NCBI GenBank assembly: GCA_943787265.1
Contig: CALSLT010000014.1
Span: 124,001-188,000, forward strand
From: an uncultured Planctomycetaceae bacterium
GTDB taxonomy: Bacteria; Planctomycetota; Planctomycetia; Planctomycetales; Planctomycetaceae
Direction: 5' to 3'
Length of the DNA stretch: 64,000 nucleotides
Part shown: piece after piece, positions 10,291 to 19,050 of the stretch
How the letters are laid out: the number at the start of each line of letters is the position of its first letter
How positions within the stretch are numbered: position 1 is the stretch's first letter
Notes under the pieces: generated by a model
The model's input: the letters and a program-made list of their open reading frames with translations, nothing else
What the model was told of the DNA's origin: nothing
Database searches by the model: none
Position numbers and translations under genes: made by a program

Positions 10291-10334
10291 CCCACGGTGG
10301 GCCGCTCACCGGCAGATTCAAACCTGTCAAATTA

Positions 10335-11672
10335 TTACTGACTGATCGTACTCTGGCGTAGCCCCTGCGAGACCGATGAAAGGTCACCGCTTGCACTCAG
10401 AGCGTCCAGGCCGCCGTCGTCAAAGAATTCCTGCAGCTCCAGAATCGCCGGCCCCATCAGGAAACCAAAAACAGCGGGCATCATGAACAGCACTGTCGGG
10501 AACATCAGACGGAACGCGGCTTTGTTAGCCTTCTCGTCTGTTCGCTGACGGAGACTCTCCCGCATCGTATTACTGTATTCAGTCAACGCGTCCGAGACGT
10601 TCGTCCCCATTCGCTCAGACTGATTCAGCAACGAAACGAACGAGTCCACTTCCGGAACGTCGACACGATCGGCAAAGTTGTCGAGCGAAATCTGCAGGTT
10701 TCCCACTTCTGCCTGGTGCACGACAATCAGCAGCTCCGTCGCCAGCGCTGGGTAGACCGGTTGCAGGTCTTTCGAGATTCGTTTCAGTGAATCGGGAATC
10801 GTCAGCCCCTGGCTTACACACATGTTGAGCATGTCGAGCATGTCAGGCATCGCACGCTCAAGCTGGCTTGTACGTTCCGTAGCCTTGTTCTGCAGAAAGA
10901 TTCGCGGAACAGCCCAGACGAGCCCTGCCATTCCAATCGTGCCAAGCATCGCGAAGAGTTCCAACTGTTGCGGCACCAGAATGACGGCGCATCCTCCGAG
11001 GAAGAAGACACCAAATAACATCATGAACCGCACTGCCTGCAGATTCTGCATCGCGTGTGGCTGATGGTACCCGGCTCGTGTCAGTTCCTTGTTAGTTCGC
11101 TCGACATCCGATGAAGGCATCACTGCTGACAATGTCGACGTCGCCGGTCCAAAAACGTAGTCAGAACCATCGTTCGACGGAACCTGATCAGGACGAAGCT
11201 GCGGAAGACTGTTAGCTTCCTCAAAGTCGTCAGTCTGTTCTCCGAACAATTTTTGCCCTGACCAGCTGACTCCATGAGTCTGGTTGGCAGGTGGTTGCCA
11301 AACGTCCGCTTTCGGCGGTGACCACGCCATAAATTGATCAGCCTGAATAACCCCTGGCCCGGCTGACTCTGAACTGTCCACTGGCGTTGAAGCCTCGGGC
11401 TCTTGCCCGACCGGCACTGAAGCGGCAACGGATTCAGCAACTTCCACGTCAGGTTGAATTGACGGAGTAACAGCAGGCGGATCGACAGGTTCTTCCTGGT
11501 GGGGCTCTTGAGAATTGCGAATCGCATCTTCGTATTCGGCTTCACGAATCTGCTCTTCATCACGCTGACGCTGACGCCAGCGTCGCACTCGATTGATCAA
11601 TAAAGTCAAAACGAGCGACGCTGCCAGCGTGAAGAAAACCAGAAACAGTGTCTGAGTTGAGATATTCATCAA
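10335..11672 (-). CDS. tadC: Tad secretion inner-membrane protein TadC (T2SS F-type)
   Basis: A 445-residue polytopic membrane protein. It has one N-terminal membrane helix (residues 5-25), then a charged and Pro-rich linker of nearly 190 residues, a second membrane block near 220-260, and a type II secretion F domain at about 270-400 (SQGLTIPDSLKRISKDL, NQSERMGTNVSDALTEYS), ending in the membrane pair MLFPTVLFMMPAVFGFLMGP-like segment. TadC and TadB form the platform of Flp-type pili. The long linker before the F domain is unusual for TadC. It is the last gene of the minus-strand Tad run, 89 bases after tadB, and converges on queD. Confidence 0.85.
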   Translation of the reverse strand: MMNISTQTLFLVFFTLAASLVLTLLINRVRRWRQRQRDEEQIREAEYEDAIRNSQEPHQEEPVDPPAVTPSIQPDVEVAESVAASVPVGQEPEASTPVDSSESAGPGVIQADQFMAWSPPKADVWQPPANQTHGVSWSGQKLFGEQTDDFEEANSLPQLRPDQVPSNDGSDYVFGPATSTLSAVMPSSDVERTNKELTRAGYHQPHAMQNLQAVRFMMLFGVFFLGGCAVILVPQQLELFAMLGTIGMAGLVWAVPRIFLQNKATERTSQLERAMPDMLDMLNMCVSQGLTIPDSLKRISKDLQPVYPALATELLIVVHQAEVGNLQISLDNFADRVDVPEVDSFVSLLNQSERMGTNVSDALTEYSNTMRESLRQRTDEKANKAAFRLMFPTVLFMMPAVFGFLMGPAILELQEFFDDGGLDALSASGDLSSVSQGLRQSTISQ

Positions 11673-11761
11673 ATTGCCTCAAGCAGGAACTGACATGAAT
11701 CGTCAGCTTTATCGCCGAGCCAACAGGCTCATTCGTCGTTTGAAAATTCAAGCACTTCGCA

Positions 11762-12622
11762 TCAGCTTCTCTGGCTGTTCTGCAGAATTCGCATAATGAA
11801 CAGCGAGCCAATTATCTCGAACGCGATGGATCCAAGCGTCACCTTTCGGCCAATATCGGATGCCATCAATTTTTGAACGTACAGCGGGTCACGAATCGAG
11901 AAAAACACGACGATACAAACCGGTAAAGCGAGCATCAGAACAGCAGTTGCCCGGCTACCTGTCGTCGCTGCTCGAAGTCGTCCCAGAAAGAGCAGTCGAT
12001 CGCGAATCGTTTGCGACAACCGCTCAAGCACGCTCACGAGGTCACCACCGGTCAGTTGATGGACCGAGAGGGCGGTTACCAGAATATTCAACGTCACCAG
12101 GCCGGTTCGGTAAGGCAATTCTTTGATCGCCTGAGCCATGTCCTCGCCCATTTTCATTCGCCGAGAACATTCCTGCAGCTCAGAACCGAGTGGGGCGGCC
12201 GTATCGTTGCCGACAAGTTCCCAGCACTGTTCGATACTTCGACCGGTCTTTGCAGCTCGCGCAAGTTCGTCAATCATCGCCGGAAGCTGAGCCATCATCT
12301 GCTTCTGCCGTCGCTGACGCATCACCACCGCCACTAAAACTGGTGCGGCAAACCCAACGGTGCCGATCATCAACCCCGACAGCAGATTCTCCTGCAGAAT
12401 GAATATCAATCCACCAAGCGTCATGCCGCACAAGGCGCATAGGAACAGCATGACCGATGGCCCGACGCCGATCCCCGACTGAATCATCAGGGTGTCGAAC
12501 CAGATATTGATCGAGTTGCCAACGCCCTCGTCGTCGCGTGACCCGAACAGCTCCTGGTCACGGAGGATCTCCGAAAACGCAGGCAACGGCTCAATTGTCG
12601 AGTTGGCTAATCCGGTTGACAT
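11762..12622 (-). CDS. tadB: Tad secretion inner-membrane protein TadB (T2SS F-type)
   Basis: A 286-residue membrane protein with a type II secretion F domain in residues 120-250 (ARAAKTGRSIEQCWELVG, SVHQLTGGDLVSVLERLSQTI) flanked by membrane helices, the pattern of TadB. It would act with TadC as the inner-membrane platform driven by the CpaF ATPase. It lies 66 bases downstream of cpaF and 89 upstream of tadC, in the usual cpaF-tadB-tadC order. Confidence 0.88.
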   Translation of the reverse strand: MSTGLANSTIEPLPAFSEILRDQELFGSRDDEGVGNSINIWFDTLMIQSGIGVGPSVMLFLCALCGMTLGGLIFILQENLLSGLMIGTVGFAAPVLVAVVMRQRRQKQMMAQLPAMIDELARAAKTGRSIEQCWELVGNDTAAPLGSELQECSRRMKMGEDMAQAIKELPYRTGLVTLNILVTALSVHQLTGGDLVSVLERLSQTIRDRLLFLGRLRAATTGSRATAVLMLALPVCIVVFFSIRDPLYVQKLMASDIGRKVTLGSIAFEIIGSLFIMRILQNSQRS

Positions 12623-12688
12623 GATGTGATTCCTACTGACTTCTAAACGGCAACTCTGGTGACTTCGATCAACTTCACACTGACCTGA

Positions 12689-14026
12689 CTATTCTTTCGC
12701 GTAAGGTCGAGCCTGCAGTTCTCGAGCATCGAACATCTCGCCCGGAAGATCGAAACCAGAGGTCGCAAGTCGCTTCAGAACGGCAGGTTCGTGGCCGGTC
12801 GCGAAGAATGAACCAATGGCTCGTCCCTGCTGATCAACGCCCTGCATTCGATAAACAAAGATATCTTCGATGATGTAGACGCCGTTCCGAACACCACAGA
12901 TCTCTGACACACGAGTCACTTTTCGTTCGCCGGTGCTTAGACGCGACATGTGGACGAGAATCTGCACGGCCGAAGCGATGTACTGACGAGCGACCTGCGT
13001 CGGCAGTTCAACTCCCGACAACGCGATCATCATTTCCAATCGGTCAAGAGCGTCTCGCGTATCGTTTGCGTGGAGCGTGCTCATCGAACCATCATGGCCG
13101 GTGTTCATCGCCTGGAGCATTTCCAGCACTTCGCCGCCGCGAGATTCGCCGACCAGAATCCGGTCAGGTCGCATTCGAAGGCTGTTCTTCAGAAGGTCTC
13201 GCTGATCAATCTCGCCCGACCCTTCGACGTTCGCAGGACGCATTTCGAGCGACACAACATCAGGCTGTTGAAGTTGAAGTTCTGCCGTTTGTTCGATCGT
13301 GATGACGCGTTCCGTCACCGGAATGAAGCGGCTGAGATTATTCAGCAACGTCGTCTTACCAGCACCCGTACCGCCAGAAACCAGCATATTCAGACGACCG
13401 CGGACGGCCATCACGAGGAAGTCGGCGATCTCCGGAGCCAGCGAGCCCATCGAAACCATGTCTTCGAACAGCAAAGCTCTCGAACGGAAACGACGAATAG
13501 AAACTGTCGGACCGTTTAATGCCAACGGCGGAATCACGGCATTGAGTCGCGAACCGTCTGGCAACTTGGCGTCGACCATTGGCTGGACTTCGTCGATTCG
13601 ACGACCAGCTCGGCCAACGAGTCGATGTATCAGTCGCAAAAGGTGAGCGTTGTCAGCAAACCGAACATTCGTCGGCTGCAGGATACCATTTCGTTCAACG
13701 AAGACTCGATCGGGACCGTTGACCAGAACGTCGGAAACTTCCGGGTCGTTCATCAACGGCTCAAGCGGACCAAACCCGTAGATCTCGTCCATGATCTCCC
13801 GGACCATGTGCTCGCGCTGGTCGACAGGCAACTGCACTTCGTCCATCGACACCAGATGTGACGCGAGGGACCGAAGCTGTTGACGCAGTTCCGACTCTTC
13901 GATCTGCCCGGCTTTCGACAGGTCGATCGCGTCGATCATCCGACGGTGCAAATGTGTTTTCAGTTTCTGAAACTGCTGTTGAGCCTCTGAACCTGTAACT
14001 GTTGCAGTGGGAGCTTCAGCAACCAT
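12689..14026 (-). CDS. cpaF: Tad secretion ATPase CpaF/TadA
   Basis: A 445-residue secretion ATPase of the VirB11/GspE superfamily, CpaF subgroup. Walker A GGTGAGKTT is at 218-226, the Walker B region RPDRILVGESRGGE at 286-299, and the CpaF-type histidine segment GHDGSMSTLHAN at 310-321. The N-terminal region carries the FGPLEPLMNDPEVSDVLVNG block typical of the subgroup. It powers assembly of Flp-type pili or secretion through the Tad platform. It is 48 bases downstream of the tadG-like gene and directly upstream of tadB. Confidence 0.95.
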   Translation of the reverse strand: MVAEAPTATVTGSEAQQQFQKLKTHLHRRMIDAIDLSKAGQIEESELRQQLRSLASHLVSMDEVQLPVDQREHMVREIMDEIYGFGPLEPLMNDPEVSDVLVNGPDRVFVERNGILQPTNVRFADNAHLLRLIHRLVGRAGRRIDEVQPMVDAKLPDGSRLNAVIPPLALNGPTVSIRRFRSRALLFEDMVSMGSLAPEIADFLVMAVRGRLNMLVSGGTGAGKTTLLNNLSRFIPVTERVITIEQTAELQLQQPDVVSLEMRPANVEGSGEIDQRDLLKNSLRMRPDRILVGESRGGEVLEMLQAMNTGHDGSMSTLHANDTRDALDRLEMMIALSGVELPTQVARQYIASAVQILVHMSRLSTGERKVTRVSEICGVRNGVYIIEDIFVYRMQGVDQQGRAIGSFFATGHEPAVLKRLATSGFDLPGEMFDARELQARPYAKE

Positions 14027-14074
14027 TGTCGTGCCTCATTCTGGCGGATTGTGGCCTTGTCGGGCCTCGTTAAT

Positions 14075-15343
14075 TCAGTTCGTAATCTGCAGCTTGTAGA
14101 TGTATCGATTGGCGACTTGCTCGGCATCGTCCGCCGAACCACGTCTTTTTCGCCGATCAGCATTTGATCCAGAGTCGTCGTCAGCGAGTATCGCTGTCCG
14201 AGTCGTCATGACTCCCGGCTGAATGATCAGTTCGCAGCCATCGTCTTCGAGAACGTTGACCGACAGGACTCGCCCCGCCACAGCTCGTGAGATTTCAATC
14301 CTTCCGGCACCAGACCTGCCAGTCGCCAGGAAGTTCTTGTAGAGAAACAAAATTCGACACTGGCCGATCGTTTCTTCCAGCACTCTGGGTGTGGAACCAT
14401 GAATTCCATCGACCGTGTCAAACTCATCGAGTCGCTGATCCAGTCGAAATTCGGTCAGACGGTTCGGCAGATCCTCTTCGCTCCAACCATCCTGAAACTG
14501 GCCCATGAGTCCATCGATTGTTGATGAACCGCTCACGTCAAAGACATGGACATTGGCTTCCCCAGGATCGCCTCGACGTATCGCGCTGCGAAGATGAATC
14601 TCAGGAATTCCATCTGGGCCCCGCGTGATCTCGCCAGTTCGCTCGTCATAGCCGAACTGGTCTGATCCCTGACGATCTTCGATTTGACTTTGCCACGACT
14701 CGCGTGCATCGCCGTCTTTGGCTTTCTCAAGGATCGCCAACGGAAGCACTGGAATCGGCACTCCGGCCATTGGCTGAAAGCCAACAATCCGATTGTCGAT
14801 TGATGCTTCAGATAGAGCAGAAACATCTGCCCCGTCGTTACCAGTGGCTCCGTTCAGAAGCGTTGCGACCGGATTGTTGCGTGACCGTGAATGCAGACCT
14901 CGAACGACAACACTCGTGGGACCGTCGATTGTCTCGACAAATACATCTTCCCCGGTCCGCTCACGGTGGATCACCCGTCCAAATCGAATGTCGCCCTCAG
15001 CGTCGAGATTCAATTCGACAGGCATTCCAGCAATTAGATTTTCGCGTGCTATTCGGCCAGCTTCATGCCGAGCATGTTCAAGGCGTGATTCAATGTCAGC
15101 ATCAAGGCGAAGCAGATCATCAGACGCCAGCAACTGGCCACTTCGCAAAGCAGCAGCTTCGACGGCGGTTTCAAGTTCCGTTTTTGCGTTATCAAGCCAC
15201 AGTCGATCCAGAGCAAGTGCGACGCCACCAACGATCACCAGCAACGACATCATGGCTGCAAGCGCCATGCTTCCGCGTCGCTTCGAGTTTTCGCCTCGAG
15301 CTGTCGCGTGATGTCGAGTTTTCGATGGCCGTTGAAACATCAT
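14075..15343 (-). CDS. tadG: TadG-like membrane-anchored protein of the Tad locus
   Basis: A 422-residue protein with a charged start, then a single N-terminal membrane segment (SMALAAMMSLLVIVGGVALALD in two parts near residues 25-45) followed by DNAKTELETAVEAAALRSGQ, the pseudopilin-like N-terminus of TadG/TadE-type proteins. The remaining 370 residues would be outside the membrane. They lack an obvious von Willebrand factor A motif, and I do not recognise them. It is the first gene after the terminator at 15.55 kb and precedes cpaF by 48 bases. The TadG name rests on the N-terminus and context only. Confidence 0.7.
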   Translation of the reverse strand: MMFQRPSKTRHHATARGENSKRRGSMALAAMMSLLVIVGGVALALDRLWLDNAKTELETAVEAAALRSGQLLASDDLLRLDADIESRLEHARHEAGRIARENLIAGMPVELNLDAEGDIRFGRVIHRERTGEDVFVETIDGPTSVVVRGLHSRSRNNPVATLLNGATGNDGADVSALSEASIDNRIVGFQPMAGVPIPVLPLAILEKAKDGDARESWQSQIEDRQGSDQFGYDERTGEITRGPDGIPEIHLRSAIRRGDPGEANVHVFDVSGSSTIDGLMGQFQDGWSEEDLPNRLTEFRLDQRLDEFDTVDGIHGSTPRVLEETIGQCRILFLYKNFLATGRSGAGRIEISRAVAGRVLSVNVLEDDGCELIIQPGVMTTRTAILADDDSGSNADRRKRRGSADDAEQVANRYIYKLQITN

Positions 15344-15544
15344 CGTCTCGGATCCTCTGCCTGTGAGGGCGCAATACTTCGTCCATCAGAACATAGGTCA
15401 CAAAACTCAGCGATGACGGGGCAAATCCTCACGATCTGACTCCACGGACAACTCGACGAGTCCGCCCTTCTGGAAAACTCGCGAGACAAAACCACGGACG
15501 CTAATCCGTTCAGAAACAAGCAAGTTAAGTACCTTCCGAACGTG

Positions 15545-15576
15545 AAAAAGCGGCCCGATCAATGACCGGGCCGCTT
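15545..15576 (-). terminator. Rho-independent terminator after cpaB
   Basis: Perfect 10-bp stem AAGCGGCCCG/CGGGCCGCTT with a 9-base loop. Read on the minus strand it is followed by five Ts, and it begins 27 bases past the cpaB stop codon. It divides the Tad run into an upstream unit (cpaA, tadE, cpaB) and a downstream unit (tadG-like, cpaF, tadB, tadC). Confidence 0.88.
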
Positions 15577-15602
15577 CAATCTCGTTGATCGGTAATCAGA
15601 AC

Positions 15603-16781
15603 TCAGCGAGCACTTGCAGTTCTGTTAGCAATCCCCGTGTATCTGGTATTTGGCGAATTCGATTGCCCACCAGCTGGACCACCGGACGTGCCGGTTCCAG
15701 TTTGAGGACCATAGACTGCCCCGCCGTTGTAAGGACCTGCACCACCATTTGGCACAACTCCCGGATTCACATATCCATTGGCACCATTTGGGGCCACGCC
15801 GTAACGAATTCTTCCGTTGATAGGTCCCTGGTAAGAGCCGCTGTAGCCGAACTGGCCGTTGTTCCAGTTTCCATTGTTACCGTAGCCCTGGTTCCAATTG
15901 CCGCCATAATTGCCGTTGCCATTTCCATTGTTCCCCGTCGGCACGCCGTTAATGAACGTCTGGGTGTAACCGCGGCTTGACCCGTTATAGATTCGTGAAC
16001 GGAACACATCCGGAGTGGGTGGAACAGGTTCTTCCGGAACAGGAGGCAACTGTAGTAGTTCTTCCAGCGTCGGCCGATCAGGATTCGCCACCGCGACAGT
16101 CATCGAACCACTCGCGTCGGGGGTGTAAGAGAGGTACAGGTCACCATTTTCGTCAGCAAGTCGCAGCACGGCGACATCTTTCTGAGCAACTTCGAGCGTT
16201 ACGTTGTTACCACTCGACTCAAGATCGGATTGCACGAACGATCGATTGATCGCCAGAATTCTGACTCCCTTGAACAGCACAATCGAAAGACCTCCGATCT
16301 CCTGATATCGAGGATCGGACGTCACATTCCTCTGCGGCGTAAACTCAATGTCGACATGATCACCTGGCCGCAGCAGACCATTCATCACCGATGCTGTGTC
16401 GGTGAGATGAATCGTCATCGCCCGGTACCCATCGCTAACCGTCAGCGGCGGCAGTTCATTCATCGGAAACAGATCTTTTCCATGAATCGGTTCAGCCGCC
16501 TTCATCGGCTTACGAACAACGCGACCGATGATCGCAGTCGGCGAAAGCAGAACATCGCCCTTGATTTCGTTGCCTGGCCACGGTCCCTGCCCCAGGTGAA
16601 GCTGCGTAAGCACGGTACCGACTTCCACATCCCCCACGAGCATCGGAACGATTCGAGTATTATTCCGGCGCGGAGGCGGCTCTTTTGCAGCGAACAGGGT
16701 CTTACCAACGTAAAGAGCTACGAGCAGCCCCATGGCTACCATCATCATCACGATGAGTTTTGCAGGAGTGAGATTCTTCAC
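15603..16781 (-). CDS. cpaB: Flp pilus assembly protein CpaB with Asn/Gly-rich tail
   Basis: A 392-residue CpaB/RcpC protein. One N-terminal membrane anchor (LIVMMMVAMGLLVALYVG) is followed by a SAF-type domain (VPMLVGDVEVGTVL, RVVRKPMKAAEPIHGKDLF) and the RcpC region (YRAMTIHLTDTASVMNGLLRPGD at about 119-141, in two parts). CpaB is a periplasmic partner of the Tad secretin. The last 115 residues (from about 277) are unusual: rich in Asn, Gly and Tyr with repeated GNNGNGN and NWNNGQFGY-type units and no predicted fold. It lies 253 bases downstream of tadE and is followed by a strong terminator. Confidence 0.88.
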   Translation of the reverse strand: MKNLTPAKLIVMMMVAMGLLVALYVGKTLFAAKEPPPRRNNTRIVPMLVGDVEVGTVLTQLHLGQGPWPGNEIKGDVLLSPTAIIGRVVRKPMKAAEPIHGKDLFPMNELPPLTVSDGYRAMTIHLTDTASVMNGLLRPGDHVDIEFTPQRNVTSDPRYQEIGGLSIVLFKGVRILAINRSFVQSDLESSGNNVTLEVAQKDVAVLRLADENGDLYLSYTPDASGSMTVAVANPDRPTLEELLQLPPVPEEPVPPTPDVFRSRIYNGSSRGYTQTFINGVPTGNNGNGNGNYGGNWNQGYGNNGNWNNGQFGYSGSYQGPINGRIRYGVAPNGANGYVNPGVVPNGGAGPYNGGAVYGPQTGTGTSGGPAGGQSNSPNTRYTGIANRTASAR

Positions 16782-17034
16782 CGGTCTGCTCCTCTGAAAG
16801 ATTCGCGTTCGCTTCTGACGGCATCGATCGACCAGCCCACCCGGTCAACAGCACGCCTGCCAGACGCATAACTTCAAACTTGTGTCAGCAGAAACCCGGA
16901 CCGCTCCGAGACTCAACCCGCATGACGCTTTGGATATTCGTTGTTTCGATGACTGCCGAGAGCGTTGCCGCTTTAGAAAGTCAACGACTGCAATATGGAG
17001 TGAGTATTCAAACCCGTCGCCCGAAAGCCGACTT

Positions 17035-17463
17035 TTACTCCCTGATCATCTTTGTCACTTCGTAAAGCTTCCGATTCTTCAGGCTGTACCCGATTGGCCA
17101 GAGAAGATCAGGAGACGCACTATTCATGTCGCAGGCAATGGCGACGGTGACGACATCTCCGGTTCGTTGCCCTTGGTCGATTGAGATTTCCACCGTTTGC
17201 TGCAGTCTCGGCGAAAGAACCCGGCGGACCTCTTCCTCGACGGTGTCGTACGTCACGCCAGGCATTGTCGCTTTGCGAGCCGCGACCCGAGATGCTTCCG
17301 ATAGCTCCCCACGAGCCGTGAACAGCAAAGCAAACTCAAACAATCCGAAGAGTACGATAGCGAGGATCGGCAACGTCATGATCAACTCAGCGCTGAGCAT
17401 CCCAGAGCGTTTCTTAGTCCGCCTCCGTTCACACCCTGTTTTCACTGAATCAACCCGTTTCAT
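17035..17463 (-). CDS. tadE: TadE-family pseudopilin
   Basis: A 142-residue protein with a basic N-terminus (VKTGCERRRTKKRSGMLSAE) and one membrane helix (LIMTLPILAIVLFGLFEFAL), followed by LFTARGELSEASRVAARKAT, the classic TadE signature of a type IV pilin-like minor subunit. Residues G-M-L-S-A-E fit a prepilin peptidase cleavage site with Glu at +5. The processing enzyme would be the CpaA gene encoded 68 bases upstream on the same strand. Confidence 0.88.
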   Translation of the reverse strand: MKRVDSVKTGCERRRTKKRSGMLSAELIMTLPILAIVLFGLFEFALLFTARGELSEASRVAARKATMPGVTYDTVEEEVRRVLSPRLQQTVEISIDQGQRTGDVVTVAIACDMNSASPDLLWPIGYSLKNRKLYEVTKMIRE

Positions 17464-17531
17464 TGCTCAACCTGTCTCGAAAATGAACTCTGATTGTCTG
17501 AAAGCGGCGTCGCCTTACGCCTGTCAGGAAA

Positions 17532-18146
17532 CTAGCCGCCCGCCTGGAACAGCCCTGCCAGAACCTGGCCACCGATCCACGGAAACTGCGGCAACTGCCA
17601 GACGACGACGACCCAGGTTGCCAGTGCAACCGGCACGGCGTAACCCATCGGGCGTCGATGTTGACGCTGTTCGAGTGTTTCCTTTTTGGGCTTTTCGCCC
17701 TTCTTCAATTTGCCTGTCGCCAGGAATTTGTCTTTGGTGTCGTAAACTCCGCGTGAAAACATGCTGGAGACAATCACGAAGAATGTGCCGATAGCCGCAA
17801 ACGCGACGCTGCCAATCAGCACCATGATTGTCAGCTTCCAGCCAAGCCACATGGACAGCCCGCCCATCAGCTTCACGTCTCCGCCGCCGCCGCTTCCGAT
17901 AATCCAGAGCAGAAACAGCAGACCGAAACCGGCCGCGAAGCCCAGGAAGCCTTCGCCGAGTCCCGCCCATCCATGAAAAGCAAGCTGATAAACGATGCCC
18001 GCTCCAAAGAACGGAAGCGTCAGCTTGTTTGGAATCTTTTTAATGCGAATGTCCGAGATGGCGGCGGTGACCGTGTAAACACCAACGCCGATCAGGAAGA
18101 CGACAAGACCTGTTAGTTCAAGACCTGTTAGTTCTGGAAAACCCAT
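17532..18146 (-). CDS. cpaA: Prepilin peptidase CpaA/TadV (A24 family)
   Basis: A 204-residue polytopic membrane aspartic peptidase of the short CpaA/TadV type without the methylase domain. The two catalytic aspartates are in SDIRIKKIPN and GGGDVKLMGG. It would process the Tad pilins and pseudopilins. The first residues contain a duplicated LTGLE unit that corresponds to an exact 15-bp tandem repeat in the DNA (18105-18134). A charged insert (SRGVYDTKDKFLATGKLKK) lies between the later membrane segments. It is the first gene of the minus-strand Tad run. Confidence 0.88.
   Translation of the reverse strand: MGFPELTGLELTGLVVFLIGVGVYTVTAAISDIRIKKIPNKLTLPFFGAGIVYQLAFHGWAGLGEGFLGFAAGFGLLFLLWIIGSGGGGDVKLMGGLSMWLGWKLTIMVLIGSVAFAAIGTFFVIVSSMFSRGVYDTKDKFLATGKLKKGEKPKKETLEQRQHRRPMGYAVPVALATWVVVVWQLPQFPWIGGQVLAGLFQAGG
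18105..18134. repeat. Exact 15-bp tandem duplication inside cpaA
   Basis: The 15-mer AAGACCTGTTAGTTC occurs twice in direct succession (18105-18119 and 18120-18134). It keeps the frame and doubles the LTGLE segment before the first membrane helix of CpaA. Short tandem repeats like this can expand or contract by slippage. Confidence 0.9.
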
Positions 18147-18617
18147 AACCTGACTCTATGCTCCGATAAGTTCCTGTGGAACGGTGCCGCAAACCGCCTC
18201 AATGCATAACACGTCAGCTCGTCGTGAGCTGACCTCAAAGCCGGAATCACCGGCGGTGGAACTTCGACGGATTCATCAACAAAGGTTCCGACGGCAAACG
18301 GGAGCAGCCGGAAGTCTGTGACAAACCTATGTCACGATCCGATCGAAGGCCCAATCAAACGCACAAACTGCGCAGATTTCCCATCCAATTATCCCGCGCA
18401 GAAGCCGCGCGTCAGGATCAGCATGGCAAAACCCTCAAATTACCGGGTCAGCCAAAAGCGACAGGGCCTCATAACCGGCACAACCAGACCGAGTGAAGCT
18501 CTCGATCGGCAGGTCACACGCTGCATTCCGATCTGGCAGGCAGAGAAAGCACCAGAACATCCTTGCCTGCTTCCTGCAAATTCTTTGGACGTACTCTCAT
18601 AGTAGAGACACTACCGG
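18147..18617. other. Gap upstream of the Tad run, with a stem-loop
   Basis: A 471-base gap between the lipoprotein gene (ending at 18618) and cpaA (starting at 18146), both on the minus strand. It should hold the promoter of the Tad run. A stem-loop GTCAGCTC/GAGCTGAC with a 5-base loop is at 18213-18233, and a GCCGG/CCGGC pair at 18241-18255. I looked here for a short Flp pilin gene on the minus strand and did not find one. Confidence 0.4.
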
Positions 18618-19010
18618 TCATTTCGACTCGGTCGATAAATCAGCCAACGGACTATCTGAAACCTTTGTCAGACTTGGTCGTACTGATGCCTCGGCCGCTA
18701 ACCAGTCACGCTTCGCGACTCGACATTCCGGACAATACATCACGCGGGCATAATCGACGCGTTCTCTACCACTGAGCCAAATGTCGTTCTGAGCGAACGG
18801 GAACAACCGATCCTTCTCTGGCCAAAAGAGCATTTGCCTTTCTTCCCACGCGGCAGGCTGCAAATCCTCAAGGAGCCGTCGATCGTGCACATAGCAATGC
18901 CAGTAGTCATGCCGAAGGTCGACAACGACTGGTTCCTCGATATGCGAAACGGCTGAGCAGCCACCCGTCAAAATGCCGCATACAATCCACAAAGATTTGC
19001 ACCTGCTCAT
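18618..19010 (-). CDS. Small lipoprotein of unknown function
   Basis: A 130-residue protein with a lipoprotein signal: basic start MSRCK, a hydrophobic run (SLWIVCGILTGGC) and a lipobox LTGGC. The mature part is hydrophilic and contains YCPECRVAKRDW, a Cys-x(2)-Cys pair near its C-terminus. The frame is open further upstream, but the ATG at 19010 has a GGAAG ribosome-binding site 6 bases ahead and gives the signal peptide, so it is chosen. It lies 40 bases downstream of lpxB on the same strand and is probably co-transcribed, which hints at an envelope role. Confidence 0.65.
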   Translation of the reverse strand: MSRCKSLWIVCGILTGGCSAVSHIEEPVVVDLRHDYWHCYVHDRRLLEDLQPAAWEERQMLFWPEKDRLFPFAQNDIWLSGRERVDYARVMYCPECRVAKRDWLAAEASVRPSLTKVSDSPLADLSTESK

Positions 19011-19050
19011 AAGTGCTTCCGACTGTTGTGCAATAGAGATCGACCAAAAT

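Noticed and set aside
10290..10302. GCCCACGGTGGGC palindrome between queD and tadC as a terminator
   Set aside because: The stem can only be about four base pairs with a realistic loop and there is no T-run on either strand.
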